Source: an uncultured Lachnospiraceae bacterium
GTDB taxonomy: Bacteria; Bacillota; Clostridia; Lachnospirales; Lachnospiraceae
Direction of reading: 5' to 3'
Length of the DNA stretch: 32,823 nucleotides
NCBI GenBank assembly: GCA_947037115.1
Contig: CAMQTN010000033.1
Coordinates: forward strand, 1-32,823
The position numbers and the translations under genes are program-made. The notes beneath the pieces are model-generated. The model was not told where the DNA came from. It was given only the letters and a program-made list of their open reading frames with translations, and did not search any database. This document shows, piece after piece, positions 24,376-32,823 of the stretch. Numbering within the stretch: position 1 is the first letter of the stretch; the number at the start of each line of letters is the position of its first letter.

Positions 24376-27009
24376 ATGAAACCATATGGTGTAAATGAAC
24401 TGCGGAGGATGTTTCTTGACTTTTTTGAGAGCAAGGATCATTTGAAGATGAAAAGCTTTTCGCTGGTGCCCCACAACGACAATAGTTTATTGTTAATCAA
24501 TTCCGGCATGGCGCCTTTAAAGCCCTATTTTACGGGACAGGAAATTCCGCCTAAAAAACGTGTTACGACCTGTCAGAAGTGTATCCGCACGGGCGATCTG
24601 GAAAACGTGGGAAAAACCGCGAGACACGGCACGTTTTTTGAGATGCTTGGAAACTTTTCTTTTGGCGATTACTTCAAGCGCGAGGCCATTGCGTGGAGCT
24701 GGGAGTTCCTCACAAGGGTGGTAGGACTTGACGAGAACAGACTTTATCCGTCCGTCTACGAGAATGATGACGAGGCGTTTGATATCTGGAACAGGGAGAT
24801 CGGCATTGCGCCGGAGCGGATTTTCCGTTTCGGCAAGGAAGATAACTTCTGGGAGCATGGATCGGGGCCCTGCGGCCCCTGCTCGGAGATTTATTATGAC
24901 AGGGGAGAGAAGTACGGCTGCGGCAAGCCCGGCTGTACCGTAGGCTGCGACTGTGACCGCTATATGGAAATCTGGAACAATGTGTTCACTCAGTTCGATA
25001 ATGACGGTAAGGGCAATTACACCGAACTTGAACAGAAGAACATTGACACCGGCATGGGTCTTGAGAGACTTGCCTCCGCGGTGCAGGACGTGGATTCCAT
25101 TTTTGATGTGGACACGGTGCTTGCACTTCGCACCAGAGTGTGCGAGATTGCCGGCGTGGAATATAAGAAAGACTATGAGACAGATGTTTCGATCCGTATT
25201 ATTACAGACCATATCCGATCGGCAACCTTTATGATTTCTGATGGTATCATGCCCTCAAACGAGGGGCGGGGCTATGTGCTTCGCCGCATTATCCGCCGTG
25301 CGGCCCGCCAGGGAAGAAAGCTGGGTGTGCAGGGCGTGTTCCTCTCAGAGCTTGCAGGTACGGTGATCGAGGGCTCAAAGGACGGCTATCCGGAGCTGGA
25401 GGAGAAGAAGGAGTTTATCTTTAACGTCCTGACGCAGGAAGAAAATAAATTTAACAAGACGATCGATCAGGGTCTCAGCATCCTGAATGAGATGATGGAG
25501 GCGGTAGCAGACGGTAAGCAGCTTGGCGGCGCGGACGCCTTTAAGCTGTACGATACCTTTGGATTCCCGCTTGATCTGACCAGAGAAATTCTGGAGGAGA
25601 AAGGATATACGGTGGATGAGGAAGGGTTTGCGGCCTGTATGCAGGAGCAGAAGGACAAGGCACGCAAGGCCCGTAAGGTGACAAACTACATGGGTGCTGA
25701 CGTGACTGTGTATGAATCGATTGATCCTTCCATCACCACGGAGTTTGTGGGATATGACAGACTGACCTGTGACTCCAGAATAACGGTGCTCACAACGGAG
25801 ACAGAGCTGGTGGAGGCTTTGACGGACGGTGAGATCGGCACCGTGATCGTGGAGCAGACTCCTTTCTATGCAACCATGGGTGGTCAGGAAGGCGATATCG
25901 GCGTCATTACCACGGCGGACGGTGAATTTCGCGTGGAGAATACCATAAAACTGCTTGGCGGCAAGGTGGGACATATCGGAAAAGTGACAAAAGGTATGCT
26001 CAGGGCGGGCGATACCGTGACGCTCAGCGTCGATACGGCGAGAAGGGGCGATACCTGTAAAAACCACAGCGCAACGCATCTGCTGCAGAAGGCTTTGCGC
26101 GAGGTGCTTGGCAACCATGTAGAGCAGGCAGGCTCCTATCAGGACGGAGAACGGACCCGGTTTGACTTCTCCCACTCTGCGGCGATGACAGTGGAGGAAC
26201 TGCAGAAGGTGGAGCAGATCGTCAATGGGAAGATTGCGGAGAATCTGGCAGTCGAGACGAAGGAAATGAGCATAGAGGAGGCCAAGGAATCAGGTGCAAT
26301 GGCGCTCTTTGGCGAAAAGTACGGGGAGAGCGTGCGCGTCGTGCAGATGGGCGATTTCTCCAGTGAGTTGTGCGGCGGCACCCATGTGAAATCCACGGGG
26401 ATGATCGGTTCCTTCAAAATCCTGTCCGAGTCCGGTGTGGCTGCGGGCGTGCGGCGTATTGAGGCTGTGACAGGCAGCAACGTGACGGCGTACTATCAGA
26501 GACTGGAAGAACAGCTTAACGCGGCGGCAAAAACCTTAAAGACCAATCCGGCCAGTCTGGTGGAGCGGTGCGAGCACCTGATGGCAGAGATGAAAGCGTT
26601 ACAGAGCGAGAACGAATCCCTGAAGAGCAAGGCCGCTAAGGAAGCGCTTGGCGACGTGATGGATCAGGTGCAGGAAGTGAAAGGGGTAAAACTTTTGGCT
26701 TCCAGAGTGGCAGATGTGGATATGAACGGCCTCAGAGACCTTGGCGACCAGTTAAAGGAGAAACTTTCCGACGGCGTGGTGGTTCTTCTCTCCGAGAAAG
26801 AGGGGAAGGTAAATCTGATCGCCATGGCGACCGACGGCGCGATGGCGAAGGGCGCCCATGCGGGCAATCTGGTAAAAGGAATCGCGGCCGTTGTCGGCGG
26901 CGGCGGCGGTGGACGGCCGAATATGGCGCAGGCCGGCGGCAAGAATCCCGCAGGGATCGACGAGGCGATTGCGAAGACGAGAGAGATACTGGAAGGACAG
27001 TTGGGATAA
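24376..27009 (+). CDS. alaS: Alanyl-tRNA synthetase
   Basis: An 877-residue class II synthetase. The ATG at 24376 (MKPYGVNELRRMFLDFF) matches the usual family start; it has GAAAGGA about 14 nt upstream, and longer starts at 24340 or 24274 add residues not typical of AlaRS. Domains in order: catalytic core (NDNSLLLINSGMAPLKPYFTG, ARHGTFFEMLGNFSFGDYF, GMGLERLA), tRNA-recognition region, editing domain with HSATHLL and ELCGGTHV metal motifs, and a C-terminal oligomerisation domain with a run of six glycines near the end. It lies 58 nt after the glycyl synthetase gene. A cysteine-rich insertion (CGKPGCTVGCDCDRY) is present, as in other Firmicute AlaRS. Confidence 0.96.
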   Translation: MKPYGVNELRRMFLDFFESKDHLKMKSFSLVPHNDNSLLLINSGMAPLKPYFTGQEIPPKKRVTTCQKCIRTGDLENVGKTARHGTFFEMLGNFSFGDYFKREAIAWSWEFLTRVVGLDENRLYPSVYENDDEAFDIWNREIGIAPERIFRFGKEDNFWEHGSGPCGPCSEIYYDRGEKYGCGKPGCTVGCDCDRYMEIWNNVFTQFDNDGKGNYTELEQKNIDTGMGLERLASAVQDVDSIFDVDTVLALRTRVCEIAGVEYKKDYETDVSIRIITDHIRSATFMISDGIMPSNEGRGYVLRRIIRRAARQGRKLGVQGVFLSELAGTVIEGSKDGYPELEEKKEFIFNVLTQEENKFNKTIDQGLSILNEMMEAVADGKQLGGADAFKLYDTFGFPLDLTREILEEKGYTVDEEGFAACMQEQKDKARKARKVTNYMGADVTVYESIDPSITTEFVGYDRLTCDSRITVLTTETELVEALTDGEIGTVIVEQTPFYATMGGQEGDIGVITTADGEFRVENTIKLLGGKVGHIGKVTKGMLRAGDTVTLSVDTARRGDTCKNHSATHLLQKALREVLGNHVEQAGSYQDGERTRFDFSHSAAMTVEELQKVEQIVNGKIAENLAVETKEMSIEEAKESGAMALFGEKYGESVRVVQMGDFSSELCGGTHVKSTGMIGSFKILSESGVAAGVRRIEAVTGSNVTAYYQRLEEQLNAAAKTLKTNPASLVERCEHLMAEMKALQSENESLKSKAAKEALGDVMDQVQEVKGVKLLASRVADVDMNGLRDLGDQLKEKLSDGVVVLLSEKEGKVNLIAMATDGAMAKGAHAGNLVKGIAAVVGGGGGGRPNMAQAGGKNPAGIDEAIAKTREILEGQLG

Positions 27010-27056
27010 GTCCGTGAAGGGAAAACGGGAAAAAAGAATAATTTTACAATTTTCGG

Positions 27057-27084
27057 TTGACTCACACCTAAAATGTGGTATAAT
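27057..27084 (+). promoter_or_regulatory. Strong promoter of rpsU
   Basis: TTGACT (27057-27062) and TATAAT (27079-27084) with 16-nt spacing and an extended TGG directly before the -10. It lies about 75 nt upstream of the rpsU start. Confidence 0.85.
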
Positions 27085-27159
27085 TTGTGTTGTGTGAGAA
27101 CACGCAAATAACCCAATCAGTCGAAATACTCTGGGACTGAAGGGAGGTCAGGTGCGGGA

Positions 27160-27336
27160 ATGTCAAACGTAATCGTAAAAGAAAACGAGACTTTGGACAG
27201 TGCTCTTCGTCGTTTTAAGAGAAGCTGCGCGAAGGCAGGTATCCAGCAGGAAATCCGTAAGCGTGAGCATTACGAGAAGCCCAGCGTAAGACGTAAGAAA
27301 AAGTCCGAAGCAGCAAGAAAGCGCAAATATAACTAA
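27160..27336 (+). CDS. rpsU: Ribosomal protein bS21
   Basis: A 58-residue small-subunit protein; the ATG at 27160 is preceded by GGAGGT about 10 nt upstream. The sequence begins [20 protein letters not shown], contains a lone Cys, and ends in a basic tail ([19 protein letters not shown]), matching bS21 throughout. It has its own promoter and terminator and is thus a monocistronic unit between alaS and the carboxypeptidase gene. Confidence 0.97.
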   Translation: MSNVIVKENETLDSALRRFKRSCAKAGIQQEIRKREHYEKPSVRRKKKSEAARKRKYN

Positions 27337-27348
27337 GAAAAACAAAGG

Positions 27349-27386
27349 CAGGCCTGAAGGAGTCACTTCAGGTCTGTTTTTATTTT
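27349..27386 (+). terminator. rpsU terminator
   Basis: CAGGCCTGAAG (27349-27359) pairs with CTTCAGGTCTG (27366-27376) over 11 bp with one G-U pair, followed by a T-rich tract. It begins 12 nt after the rpsU stop codon. Confidence 0.92.
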
Positions 27387-27513
27387 ATAGGAAATTGCGA
27401 CAGTGTAAACCATTCAAGGAGAATGCGGAAAGGATTTCCCTGCCCGATTTATGCATATCGATTGTCCCACCACAATATGTATAGTACAGAAGAAGTGGTA
27501 GGGGTGACAGAGT

Positions 27514-28698
27514 TTGCAGAAAATAAAGAAGCGGATCGCTGTATGGCTTTTGATGGGTATTTTATTGACCAACGCGCTGTTTTCGGTACTGACTATAACA
27601 GTCAATGCCGCGCCGGAGGTGGCCACACCGTCCTATATTGTGATGGAGGCAACCACGGGACAGGTGGTCTGTGAACAGGATGCGGACACGAGGCGGAGTC
27701 CGGCAAGCATCACAAAGATCATGACGCTGCTCATTATCTTTGATCATTTAAAGAACGGCAGGATTCATCTGGAGGATCAGGTGACCACCAGCGCCTACGC
27801 AAAGTCCATGGGCGGATCGCAGGTGTTTTTGGAGGAGGGAGAAACGCAGACGCTGGAGACCATGATCAAGTGTATCGCAGTGGCCAGCGGCAATGACGCC
27901 AGTGTGGCGGTGGCGGAGTACATAGCCGGGAGCGAGTCGGAATTTGTCAAACTGATGAATGACAGGGCGGAGAGCCTTGGCATGCAGAACACCCATTTTG
28001 AGGATTGCTGCGGTCTGACGGATTCTGACGGTCATTACTCTTCAGCGAAGGACGTGGCAATCATGTCGAGGGAGCTGATCACAAAACATCCGGAAGTGTT
28101 TGATTACACAACGATCTGGATGGAGGATATCGAACACAGGACGGCGCAGGGAACAAGCACATTCACACTTTCCAGTACCAACAAACTGCTCAAACAGTAT
28201 GAGTGGACGACAGGTTTAAAGACCGGCTCCACATCCAAGGCGCTCTACTGTCTTTCGGCCACGGCTGACAAGGACGGCATGGAGTTAATAGCGGTTGTTA
28301 TGGCTGCGCCCGATCCCAAGACCAGATTCCAGGACGCGATGGCCCTTTTAAGCTATGGCTACAGTGTAAGCCAGATGTATACGGACGACAACAAAGATGC
28401 GCTTCCGGCGCAGAAGGTGGAGGGCGGTATCGAGGATACCGTGAATCTGGTTTACGCGACGCCTTTTTCCTACCTTGACACGGCGGGAAACAATCTGAAT
28501 GAGATCGAGAAGGAAATCAGCCTGCCGGGTGTAGTGACTGCGCCCATTGCGGAGGGGGACGCCGTCGGAGAAGCGGTCTATAAGCTGAACGGCACCCGTA
28601 TCGGCAGCGTTTCCATACTGGCTGCCAAGGGCGTGGAGAAGGCACGGTATAAGGATTATTATAAGAAGTTATGGGGACTGTACCTGATGAAACGGTGA
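27514..28698 (+). CDS. D-alanyl-D-alanine carboxypeptidase (peptidase S11)
   Basis: A 394-residue penicillin-binding protein that trims the terminal D-Ala of peptidoglycan stem peptides outside the membrane. The start is a TTG at 27514 with AGGGGTG about 8 nt upstream; it gives a proper signal peptide (QKIKKR, hydrophobic core, VNAAPE), whereas the next ATG (27553) would cut it in half. Catalytic motifs are intact: SITK (Ser65-Lys68), SGN (125-127) and KTG (236-238). The C-terminal 110 or so residues are the beta-rich domain, ending KKLWGLYLMKR without the clear amphipathic anchor of many S11 enzymes. A DacF/DacB-like role is possible. Confidence 0.9.
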   Translation: MQKIKKRIAVWLLMGILLTNALFSVLTITVNAAPEVATPSYIVMEATTGQVVCEQDADTRRSPASITKIMTLLIIFDHLKNGRIHLEDQVTTSAYAKSMGGSQVFLEEGETQTLETMIKCIAVASGNDASVAVAEYIAGSESEFVKLMNDRAESLGMQNTHFEDCCGLTDSDGHYSSAKDVAIMSRELITKHPEVFDYTTIWMEDIEHRTAQGTSTFTLSSTNKLLKQYEWTTGLKTGSTSKALYCLSATADKDGMELIAVVMAAPDPKTRFQDAMALLSYGYSVSQMYTDDNKDALPAQKVEGGIEDTVNLVYATPFSYLDTAGNNLNEIEKEISLPGVVTAPIAEGDAVGEAVYKLNGTRIGSVSILAAKGVEKARYKDYYKKLWGLYLMKR

Positions 28699-28741
28699 CG
28701 TACAGGGAACAGTGAGGCGGATTAGAACAAAAGTTCGCTGA

Positions 28742-28803
28742 TTGCGGGAAGCGGGGAGTGTGTGATATACTTTATAAGTTGCAGTTCCACAGAGAACTGC
28801 AAC
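28742..28803 (+). promoter_or_regulatory. Probable promoter and 5' hairpin of the metallophosphoesterase gene
   Basis: TTGCGG (28742-28747) and TATACT (28766-28771) with 18-nt spacing give a plausible promoter. Directly after it, GTTGCAGTTC (28778-28787) and GAACTGCAAC (28794-28803) form a perfect 10-bp hairpin with a 6-nt loop. There is no T-run, and the hairpin ends a few nt before the ribosome binding site, suggesting an mRNA 5' cap structure or an operator. Confidence 0.5.
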
Positions 28804-28819
28804 CGGACGGAGACGGTGC

Positions 28820-29677
28820 ATGTGGGAAGGTATTTTGATTTGTGTGGCAGCGGCAGGCGCGGTATGTCTGTCTACGGCTGTCCTTGACAGTAACCGGTTT
28901 GTGACCATCGCTTATGAGATCAAGTCCGATAAGATCATAAAGCCATGTAAAATGGTACTCTTATCGGACCTGCACAATAAATCCTTCGGGAGGGACAACA
29001 GCAGGCTGATTGCCGCGATCGATGAGATTTCGCCGGATGGCATTCTGGTGGCGGGCGATATGCTGACGGCGGGGAGGGGCGCGGATTTCGGGCATGCCCT
29101 CTCGCTGATGGAGAGGCTTGCCGCCAGATATAGGATTTACTATGGTATGGGCAATCATGAACACCGCGTCGGACTTTACCCCGATGTGTACCCTGGGATG
29201 TATGAGGGGTATCTTTCCGGGCTGAAGAGGGCGGGGATAGAGCCGTTAATCAATGAAACCGTCTGTCTGCCGGAGTGGAACATCTCTGTCTGCGGCGCGC
29301 AGATCGGAAGAGCTTACTTTAAGCATTTTCGCAGGGAACCCATGGAGGCAGCCTACCTGCCGGAGATTCTGGGGGAACCGAGACGGGATATGTTTCAGGT
29401 GCTGATCGCCCACAATCCGGTCTACTTTGATGCTTATGAGGCGTGGGGCGCGGATCTTGTGGTATCGGGACATGTGCACGGAGGAATCATGAGACTGCCG
29501 GTTTTAGGCGGAGTGATCTCACCGGCTTTGACCCTGTTTCCCAAGTATGACGGCGGCGTCTTTTATGAGAAACAAAGTACCATGATTTTAAGCCGGGGGC
29601 TGAGCAGCCACACGCTCCCGATCAGGATTTTTAATCCGGGTGAGCTCATTGTGATTGATTTAAAACCGGACAAGTAG
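28820..29677 (+). CDS. Membrane-anchored metallophosphoesterase
   Basis: A 285-residue protein with CGGAG about 8 nt before the ATG. An N-terminal hydrophobic helix (about 4-22) leads to a calcineurin-like phosphoesterase domain. The metal-binding motifs appear in order: DLHNKSFG (Asp50, His52), VAGDML, GMGNHEH, IAHNP and SGHVHGG. The layout is that of the YaeI/YkuE-type phosphodiesterases, some of which act on lipid-linked substrates; the substrate cannot be told from sequence. It is monocistronic or leads into scpA, 86 nt downstream. Confidence 0.9.
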   Translation: MWEGILICVAAAGAVCLSTAVLDSNRFVTIAYEIKSDKIIKPCKMVLLSDLHNKSFGRDNSRLIAAIDEISPDGILVAGDMLTAGRGADFGHALSLMERLAARYRIYYGMGNHEHRVGLYPDVYPGMYEGYLSGLKRAGIEPLINETVCLPEWNISVCGAQIGRAYFKHFRREPMEAAYLPEILGEPRRDMFQVLIAHNPVYFDAYEAWGADLVVSGHVHGGIMRLPVLGGVISPALTLFPKYDGGVFYEKQSTMILSRGLSSHTLPIRIFNPGELIVIDLKPDK

Positions 29678-29763
29678 TTGTCTGAAAATAAATTTTCAAA
29701 CGCAAGTTTGTGCCTGCGCCCAAATTTGCAGACTGTGATAAAAATGGGGAGAGAGGACAGGCT

Positions 29764-30546
29764 ATGGCAATTCCTGTGAAGTTAGAGGTGTTTGAGGGGC
29801 CGCTGGATCTGCTTCTGCACCTGATAGACAAGAATAAAGTGGACATCTATGATATTCCCATTGTGGAGATTACGGAGCAGTATCTGGATTATATCAGACA
29901 GATGGAGACCGAGGATATGAACGTCATGAGCGAATTTCTGGTTATGGCGGCCACCCTCATTGATATTAAGTGTAAAATGCTTCTTCCCAAGGAAGTAAAC
30001 GAGGAGGGGGAGGAGGAAGACCCCCGGGCGGAGCTGGTGGAGAAGCTGCTGGAATACAAGATGTGCAAATATATGTCCTACGAGCTGCGGGACCGTATGG
30101 TGGACGCGGAGAGAAACCTTTACAAGCGGCCAACCCTGCCGCCGGAAGTGGCGGATTACAGACAGCCCGTGAATTATGAGGAGCTGATCGGGGATATGAC
30201 CCTGAACAGGCTCCATGAGATATTCAAACAGATGATGAAACGGCAGGAGGACAAGATTGATCCTGTCAGAAGCACCTTTGGCAGGATTGAGAAAGATGAG
30301 ATTGATCTTGATTTAAAGACCACCTATGTGGAGGCTTATGTGCGCAGTCATAAGAAATTCAGTTTCAGAAGGCTTTTGGAAAAACAATCAAGCAAGATGG
30401 AGGTCATCGTGACCTTTCTGGTGATTTTGGAACTGATCAAGACGGGACGGATCGGCATTGAGCAGGAGGACACTTTTGCGGATATTATCATTACGGCGAA
30501 AGAGACGGCAGATAACGGACCGCTGCAGCTGACCAGCGTCAGTTGA
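29764..30546 (+). CDS. scpA: Segregation and condensation protein ScpA
   Basis: A 260-residue kleisin that bridges the SMC dimer in chromosome condensation. The ATG at 29764 is chosen because the family starts at IPVKLEVFEGPLDLLLHLI and a GAGAGAGGA lies upstream; the frame opens earlier at 29710 without support. The N-terminal helices (EFLVMAATLIDIKCKMLLP) bind the SMC neck, and the C-terminal winged helix (SKMEVIVTFLVILELIKTGRI) binds the SMC cap. It is followed 15 nt later by scpB. Confidence 0.96.
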   Translation: MAIPVKLEVFEGPLDLLLHLIDKNKVDIYDIPIVEITEQYLDYIRQMETEDMNVMSEFLVMAATLIDIKCKMLLPKEVNEEGEEEDPRAELVEKLLEYKMCKYMSYELRDRMVDAERNLYKRPTLPPEVADYRQPVNYEELIGDMTLNRLHEIFKQMMKRQEDKIDPVRSTFGRIEKDEIDLDLKTTYVEAYVRSHKKFSFRRLLEKQSSKMEVIVTFLVILELIKTGRIGIEQEDTFADIIITAKETADNGPLQLTSVS

Positions 30547-30561
30547 TAAGGGGAAATAAAA

Positions 30562-31131
30562 ATGGAAAAAAACAAGGCAAAGGCTGTGCTGGAGGCGATT
30601 CTTTTCACCATGGGGGACTCGGTGGAGATCGACAGACTGGCGGCTGTGATCGAAGAGGATAAGGATACGACAAGAAAACTTCTTGAGGAGATGGCGGCCG
30701 AATATCAGAAAGAGGACCGGGGAATCGGACTTACCACGCTTGATCATGCGGTACAGATGTGCACGAAGAGCGAGCTCTATGAGTATTTGATTAAAATTGC
30801 CAAAACCCCAAAAAAATTCGTGCTCACGGACACTCTGTTAGAAACGCTCTCCATCATCGCCTACAAGCAGCCGATCACAAGGCTGGAGATTGAGAAGGTG
30901 AGAGGGGTGAGCTGCGACCATGCGGTGAACAGGCTTTTGGAGTTTGATCTGATCTCTGAGGTGGGCAGACTGGACGCGCCGGGGCGGCCCCTTCTGTTTG
31001 GCACGACGGAGCAGTTTCTGAGGAGTTTTGGCGTGAAATCCATTGACGATCTGCCGGAACTTTCTGCGGTACAGATTGAGGAGTTTAAACAGCAGGCCGA
31101 ATCCGAGGTGGAGATGCAGCTTGACATTTAA
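30562..31131 (+). CDS. scpB: Segregation and condensation protein ScpB
   Basis: A 189-residue partner of ScpA with two winged-helix domains. Typical phrases are KAVLEAILFTMGDSVEIDRLA, LLEEMAAEY, VLTDTLLETLSIIAYKQPITRLEIEKVRGVSCDHAVNRLLE and GRPLLFGTTEQFLRSFGVKSIDDLPEL. AGGGGA precedes the ATG. The stop codon overlaps the ribosome binding site of the following CotH-like gene. Confidence 0.96.
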   Translation: MEKNKAKAVLEAILFTMGDSVEIDRLAAVIEEDKDTTRKLLEEMAAEYQKEDRGIGLTTLDHAVQMCTKSELYEYLIKIAKTPKKFVLTDTLLETLSIIAYKQPITRLEIEKVRGVSCDHAVNRLLEFDLISEVGRLDAPGRPLLFGTTEQFLRSFGVKSIDDLPELSAVQIEEFKQQAESEVEMQLDI

Positions 31132-31145
31132 GGAGTAAACGGGGT

Positions 31146-32753
31146 ATGGGTTACGGCAAGATAAAGCAGAAGCGTTTTCTGCTGGTTTTTTGTATCATAT
31201 GTCTGCTGGGACCGGTTCTGGCGGGATGCATCTTTGACGAGACGGGGAGTTTTCAGCTTTCTGTTCCGGCACTCGCCGCCGATAAGCTGCAAAAAATGCT
31301 GGGAGAGGATTACAGGGAATATGAAGTGAAGCCGGAGCTTTACTTTGGCGGACAGGCTCTGCCATATGACAGCGCGGATGATATTTATTACATTTCCCAG
31401 AGCATGGACGCCGGTTCCTGGAACGGCGCGCTAGACAGCAGCGAGGGAGAACTTTATTGGCAGAAAGACAGTTACTTTTCTGAATTTGCAGATGCTCTGG
31501 CGGAGGGGCATCTGTTTTTACTGTACTGTGTGAATGAGGATACGAGGGAGTGGTGCAGTTACCGTGTGATTTTTTCCGGCATGCCTGTCATGGTGATTGA
31601 GACACAGGATGGAGGCATGATCGGTGACCATATAAGCGAAGCCGAAATGCGGATTTTTGACCTGAAATTTCCGGGGAGGGACTATGTGTCTGTATCCTGC
31701 CAGACCAGAGTCAGGGGAGGCACCAGCCGGGGATTTGAAAAGAAGGGATACAAACTGGTATTGGATGAGAAACAGTCTCTGCTCGGTATGAGAAAGGATG
31801 ACGACTGGATTCTGGCAGCGCTTTATGACGATGCGGGGCTGATTCATAACAAATTTTCCTATGATGTGTGGAGGGAGATGGCATACCATAATTCCGTGAG
31901 TAAAGACGACGGCACCACAATGGAGTATGTGGAGCTGTTCTGCAATGATACATATCTGGGAGTGTACGGACTGACTGAACGGATCGATGCAAAGGAATTA
32001 TCACTGGGGGAAACGCAGGATATCCTGTACAAATGCTACGGACCTGAACTGCCGGACGAATCACAGGACTGGATTCCGGTTCTGAGTAAGGCGTATGGAA
32101 TCAAATATCCGAGTGTGTATGAGACGGATGACTGGCTGCCGTTACAGGAGTATCTGGAGGTATTTACGGCGCAGGATGGTATCACAGATTATGAGCAGGC
32201 AGTATCTATGATCAACATGGAGAATGCCCTGGACCACAATCTTTTTATTATGCTTTCTTACGGCTGTGACAACCATGAGCGGAAGAATACCTTTTATCTG
32301 GCAGAGTGGGGAGGAAATGCCGATCCTGGCTATACCATGATTAAGGTGCCCTGGGACTGTAATGCAACCTGGGGGAATTTCTGGCGTCACGGGGAAGAAT
32401 TTAATAACACCATTTATGAACCGGAAAGGATCACGGACCCGAATCTTTGGAGTAAGGATATGCAGGCGCTCTTTTTGTGCCGCCCGGATGAGATCGGGAC
32501 GCTTTTGAGAGAGCGGTGGGCCGTCCTGCGCCGGGATGTTCTGTCCCGTGAGAGACTTGTACATATGTTGGATGAGGAATTTAGTTACCTGCATGGTTCG
32601 GGAGCCTATGACCGCAATTACAGACGGTGGCCCAACGGTACCGCGTATTGGGATGACAGTTATATTTATGAGTATGTGGAGGGAAGGCTCCGCTTTCTGG
32701 ACGACTATCTGGAAGCGCCGTATCTGGATGAAGGGCCGGCTCTTGATTATTAG
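31146..32753 (+). CDS. CotH-family protein, predicted surface lipoprotein kinase
   Basis: A 535-residue protein with AAGGAG (31130-31135) 10 nt before the ATG. The signal peptide ends in lipobox LAGC (Cys28). Residues about 170-500 match the CotH kinase fold: RVRGGTSRGFEKKGYKL (nucleotide-loop region), LLGMRKDDDWILAALYDD, HNKFSYDVWREM, YLGVYGLTERID, then MIKVPWDCNATWGN with the Asp expected to bind metal. The N-terminal 140 or so residues after the lipobox are unrecognised. CotH of Bacillus phosphorylates spore-coat proteins; a lipid-anchored outer-face version is common in Lachnospiraceae but its targets are unknown. Whether ATP is available outside is unclear, so a non-kinase role is possible. 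Confidence 0.85.
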   Translation: MGYGKIKQKRFLLVFCIICLLGPVLAGCIFDETGSFQLSVPALAADKLQKMLGEDYREYEVKPELYFGGQALPYDSADDIYYISQSMDAGSWNGALDSSEGELYWQKDSYFSEFADALAEGHLFLLYCVNEDTREWCSYRVIFSGMPVMVIETQDGGMIGDHISEAEMRIFDLKFPGRDYVSVSCQTRVRGGTSRGFEKKGYKLVLDEKQSLLGMRKDDDWILAALYDDAGLIHNKFSYDVWREMAYHNSVSKDDGTTMEYVELFCNDTYLGVYGLTERIDAKELSLGETQDILYKCYGPELPDESQDWIPVLSKAYGIKYPSVYETDDWLPLQEYLEVFTAQDGITDYEQAVSMINMENALDHNLFIMLSYGCDNHERKNTFYLAEWGGNADPGYTMIKVPWDCNATWGNFWRHGEEFNNTIYEPERITDPNLWSKDMQALFLCRPDEIGTLLRERWAVLRRDVLSRERLVHMLDEEFSYLHGSGAYDRNYRRWPNGTAYWDDSYIYEYVEGRLRFLDDYLEAPYLDEGPALDY

Positions 32754-32823
32754 CGGAATAATAATCAGGGAGATATTTAAAATGAAACTTTTTTCAAAAA
32801 AGGGCTAATGTAAAATGGATAAT

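Noticed and set aside
32781..32808. Eight-codon ORF MKLFSKKG after the CotH-like gene
   Set aside because: An AGGGAGA lies upstream, but the frame is too short to support, and the window ends before context is visible.

Overview
The window looks like a chromosomal segment of an anaerobic Firmicute of the Lachnospiraceae / Clostridium cluster XIVa type. This is inferred from AGGAGG-type ribosome binding sites, a single-chain glycyl-tRNA synthetase, the era-yqzL-recO order, a tryptophan T-box leader, an M16C protease, a DUF4349 lipoprotein and a CotH-like protein. No 16S rRNA or other decisive marker is present, so the assignment rests on gene content only.

Region 1 (1-450): an 11-copy GCACA tandem repeat at the window edge, a strong terminator for an unseen upstream gene, and a highly structured non-coding segment (about 154-411). 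I recognise that segment as a HEARO / omega-RNA-like scaffold, the RNA partner of IsrB/IscB nucleases. No IsrB/IscB gene lies next to it.

Region 2 (453-11511): an all-plus-strand phospho-signalling locus. In order it encodes a membrane-anchored FHA protein, a PrsW-like multi-pass membrane protein with an internal FHA domain and an ectodomain, a remnant of a DDE transposase (minus strand), a zinc-ribbon plus FHA adaptor, two PP2C phosphatases, a secreted-side VWA protein with a cytoplasmic FHA domain, and two paralogous transmembrane Ser/Thr kinases. The kinases share a zinc ribbon and kinase domain but have unrelated outer domains: a C-type-lectin-like domain in one, TPR-like and YD/MORN-like repeats in the other. 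The likely logic is outside sensing, Ser/Thr phosphorylation inside, FHA readout and PP2C reset. A likely terminator follows at 11650-11692.

Region 3 (11694-15217): a minus-strand ABC transporter operon of the TrpXYZ type (lipoprotein binding protein, permease, ATPase) behind a T-box riboswitch with a UGG (Trp) specifier and its own promoter. Two inverted copies of a structured repeat of about 110-130 nt bracket the three genes, one just beyond the ATPase and one between the T-box terminator and the binding protein.

Region 4 (15257-32753): plus-strand, mostly housekeeping genes: ylmH-like S4 protein, M16C metalloprotease, DUF4349 lipoprotein, era, yqzL-like small gene, recO, an unrecognised lipoprotein, glycyl- and alanyl-tRNA synthetases, rpsU with its own promoter and terminator, a D-Ala-D-Ala carboxypeptidase, a membrane metallophosphoesterase, scpA, scpB, and a CotH-family lipoprotein. 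No tRNA, rRNA, CRISPR array or intact mobile element was seen.
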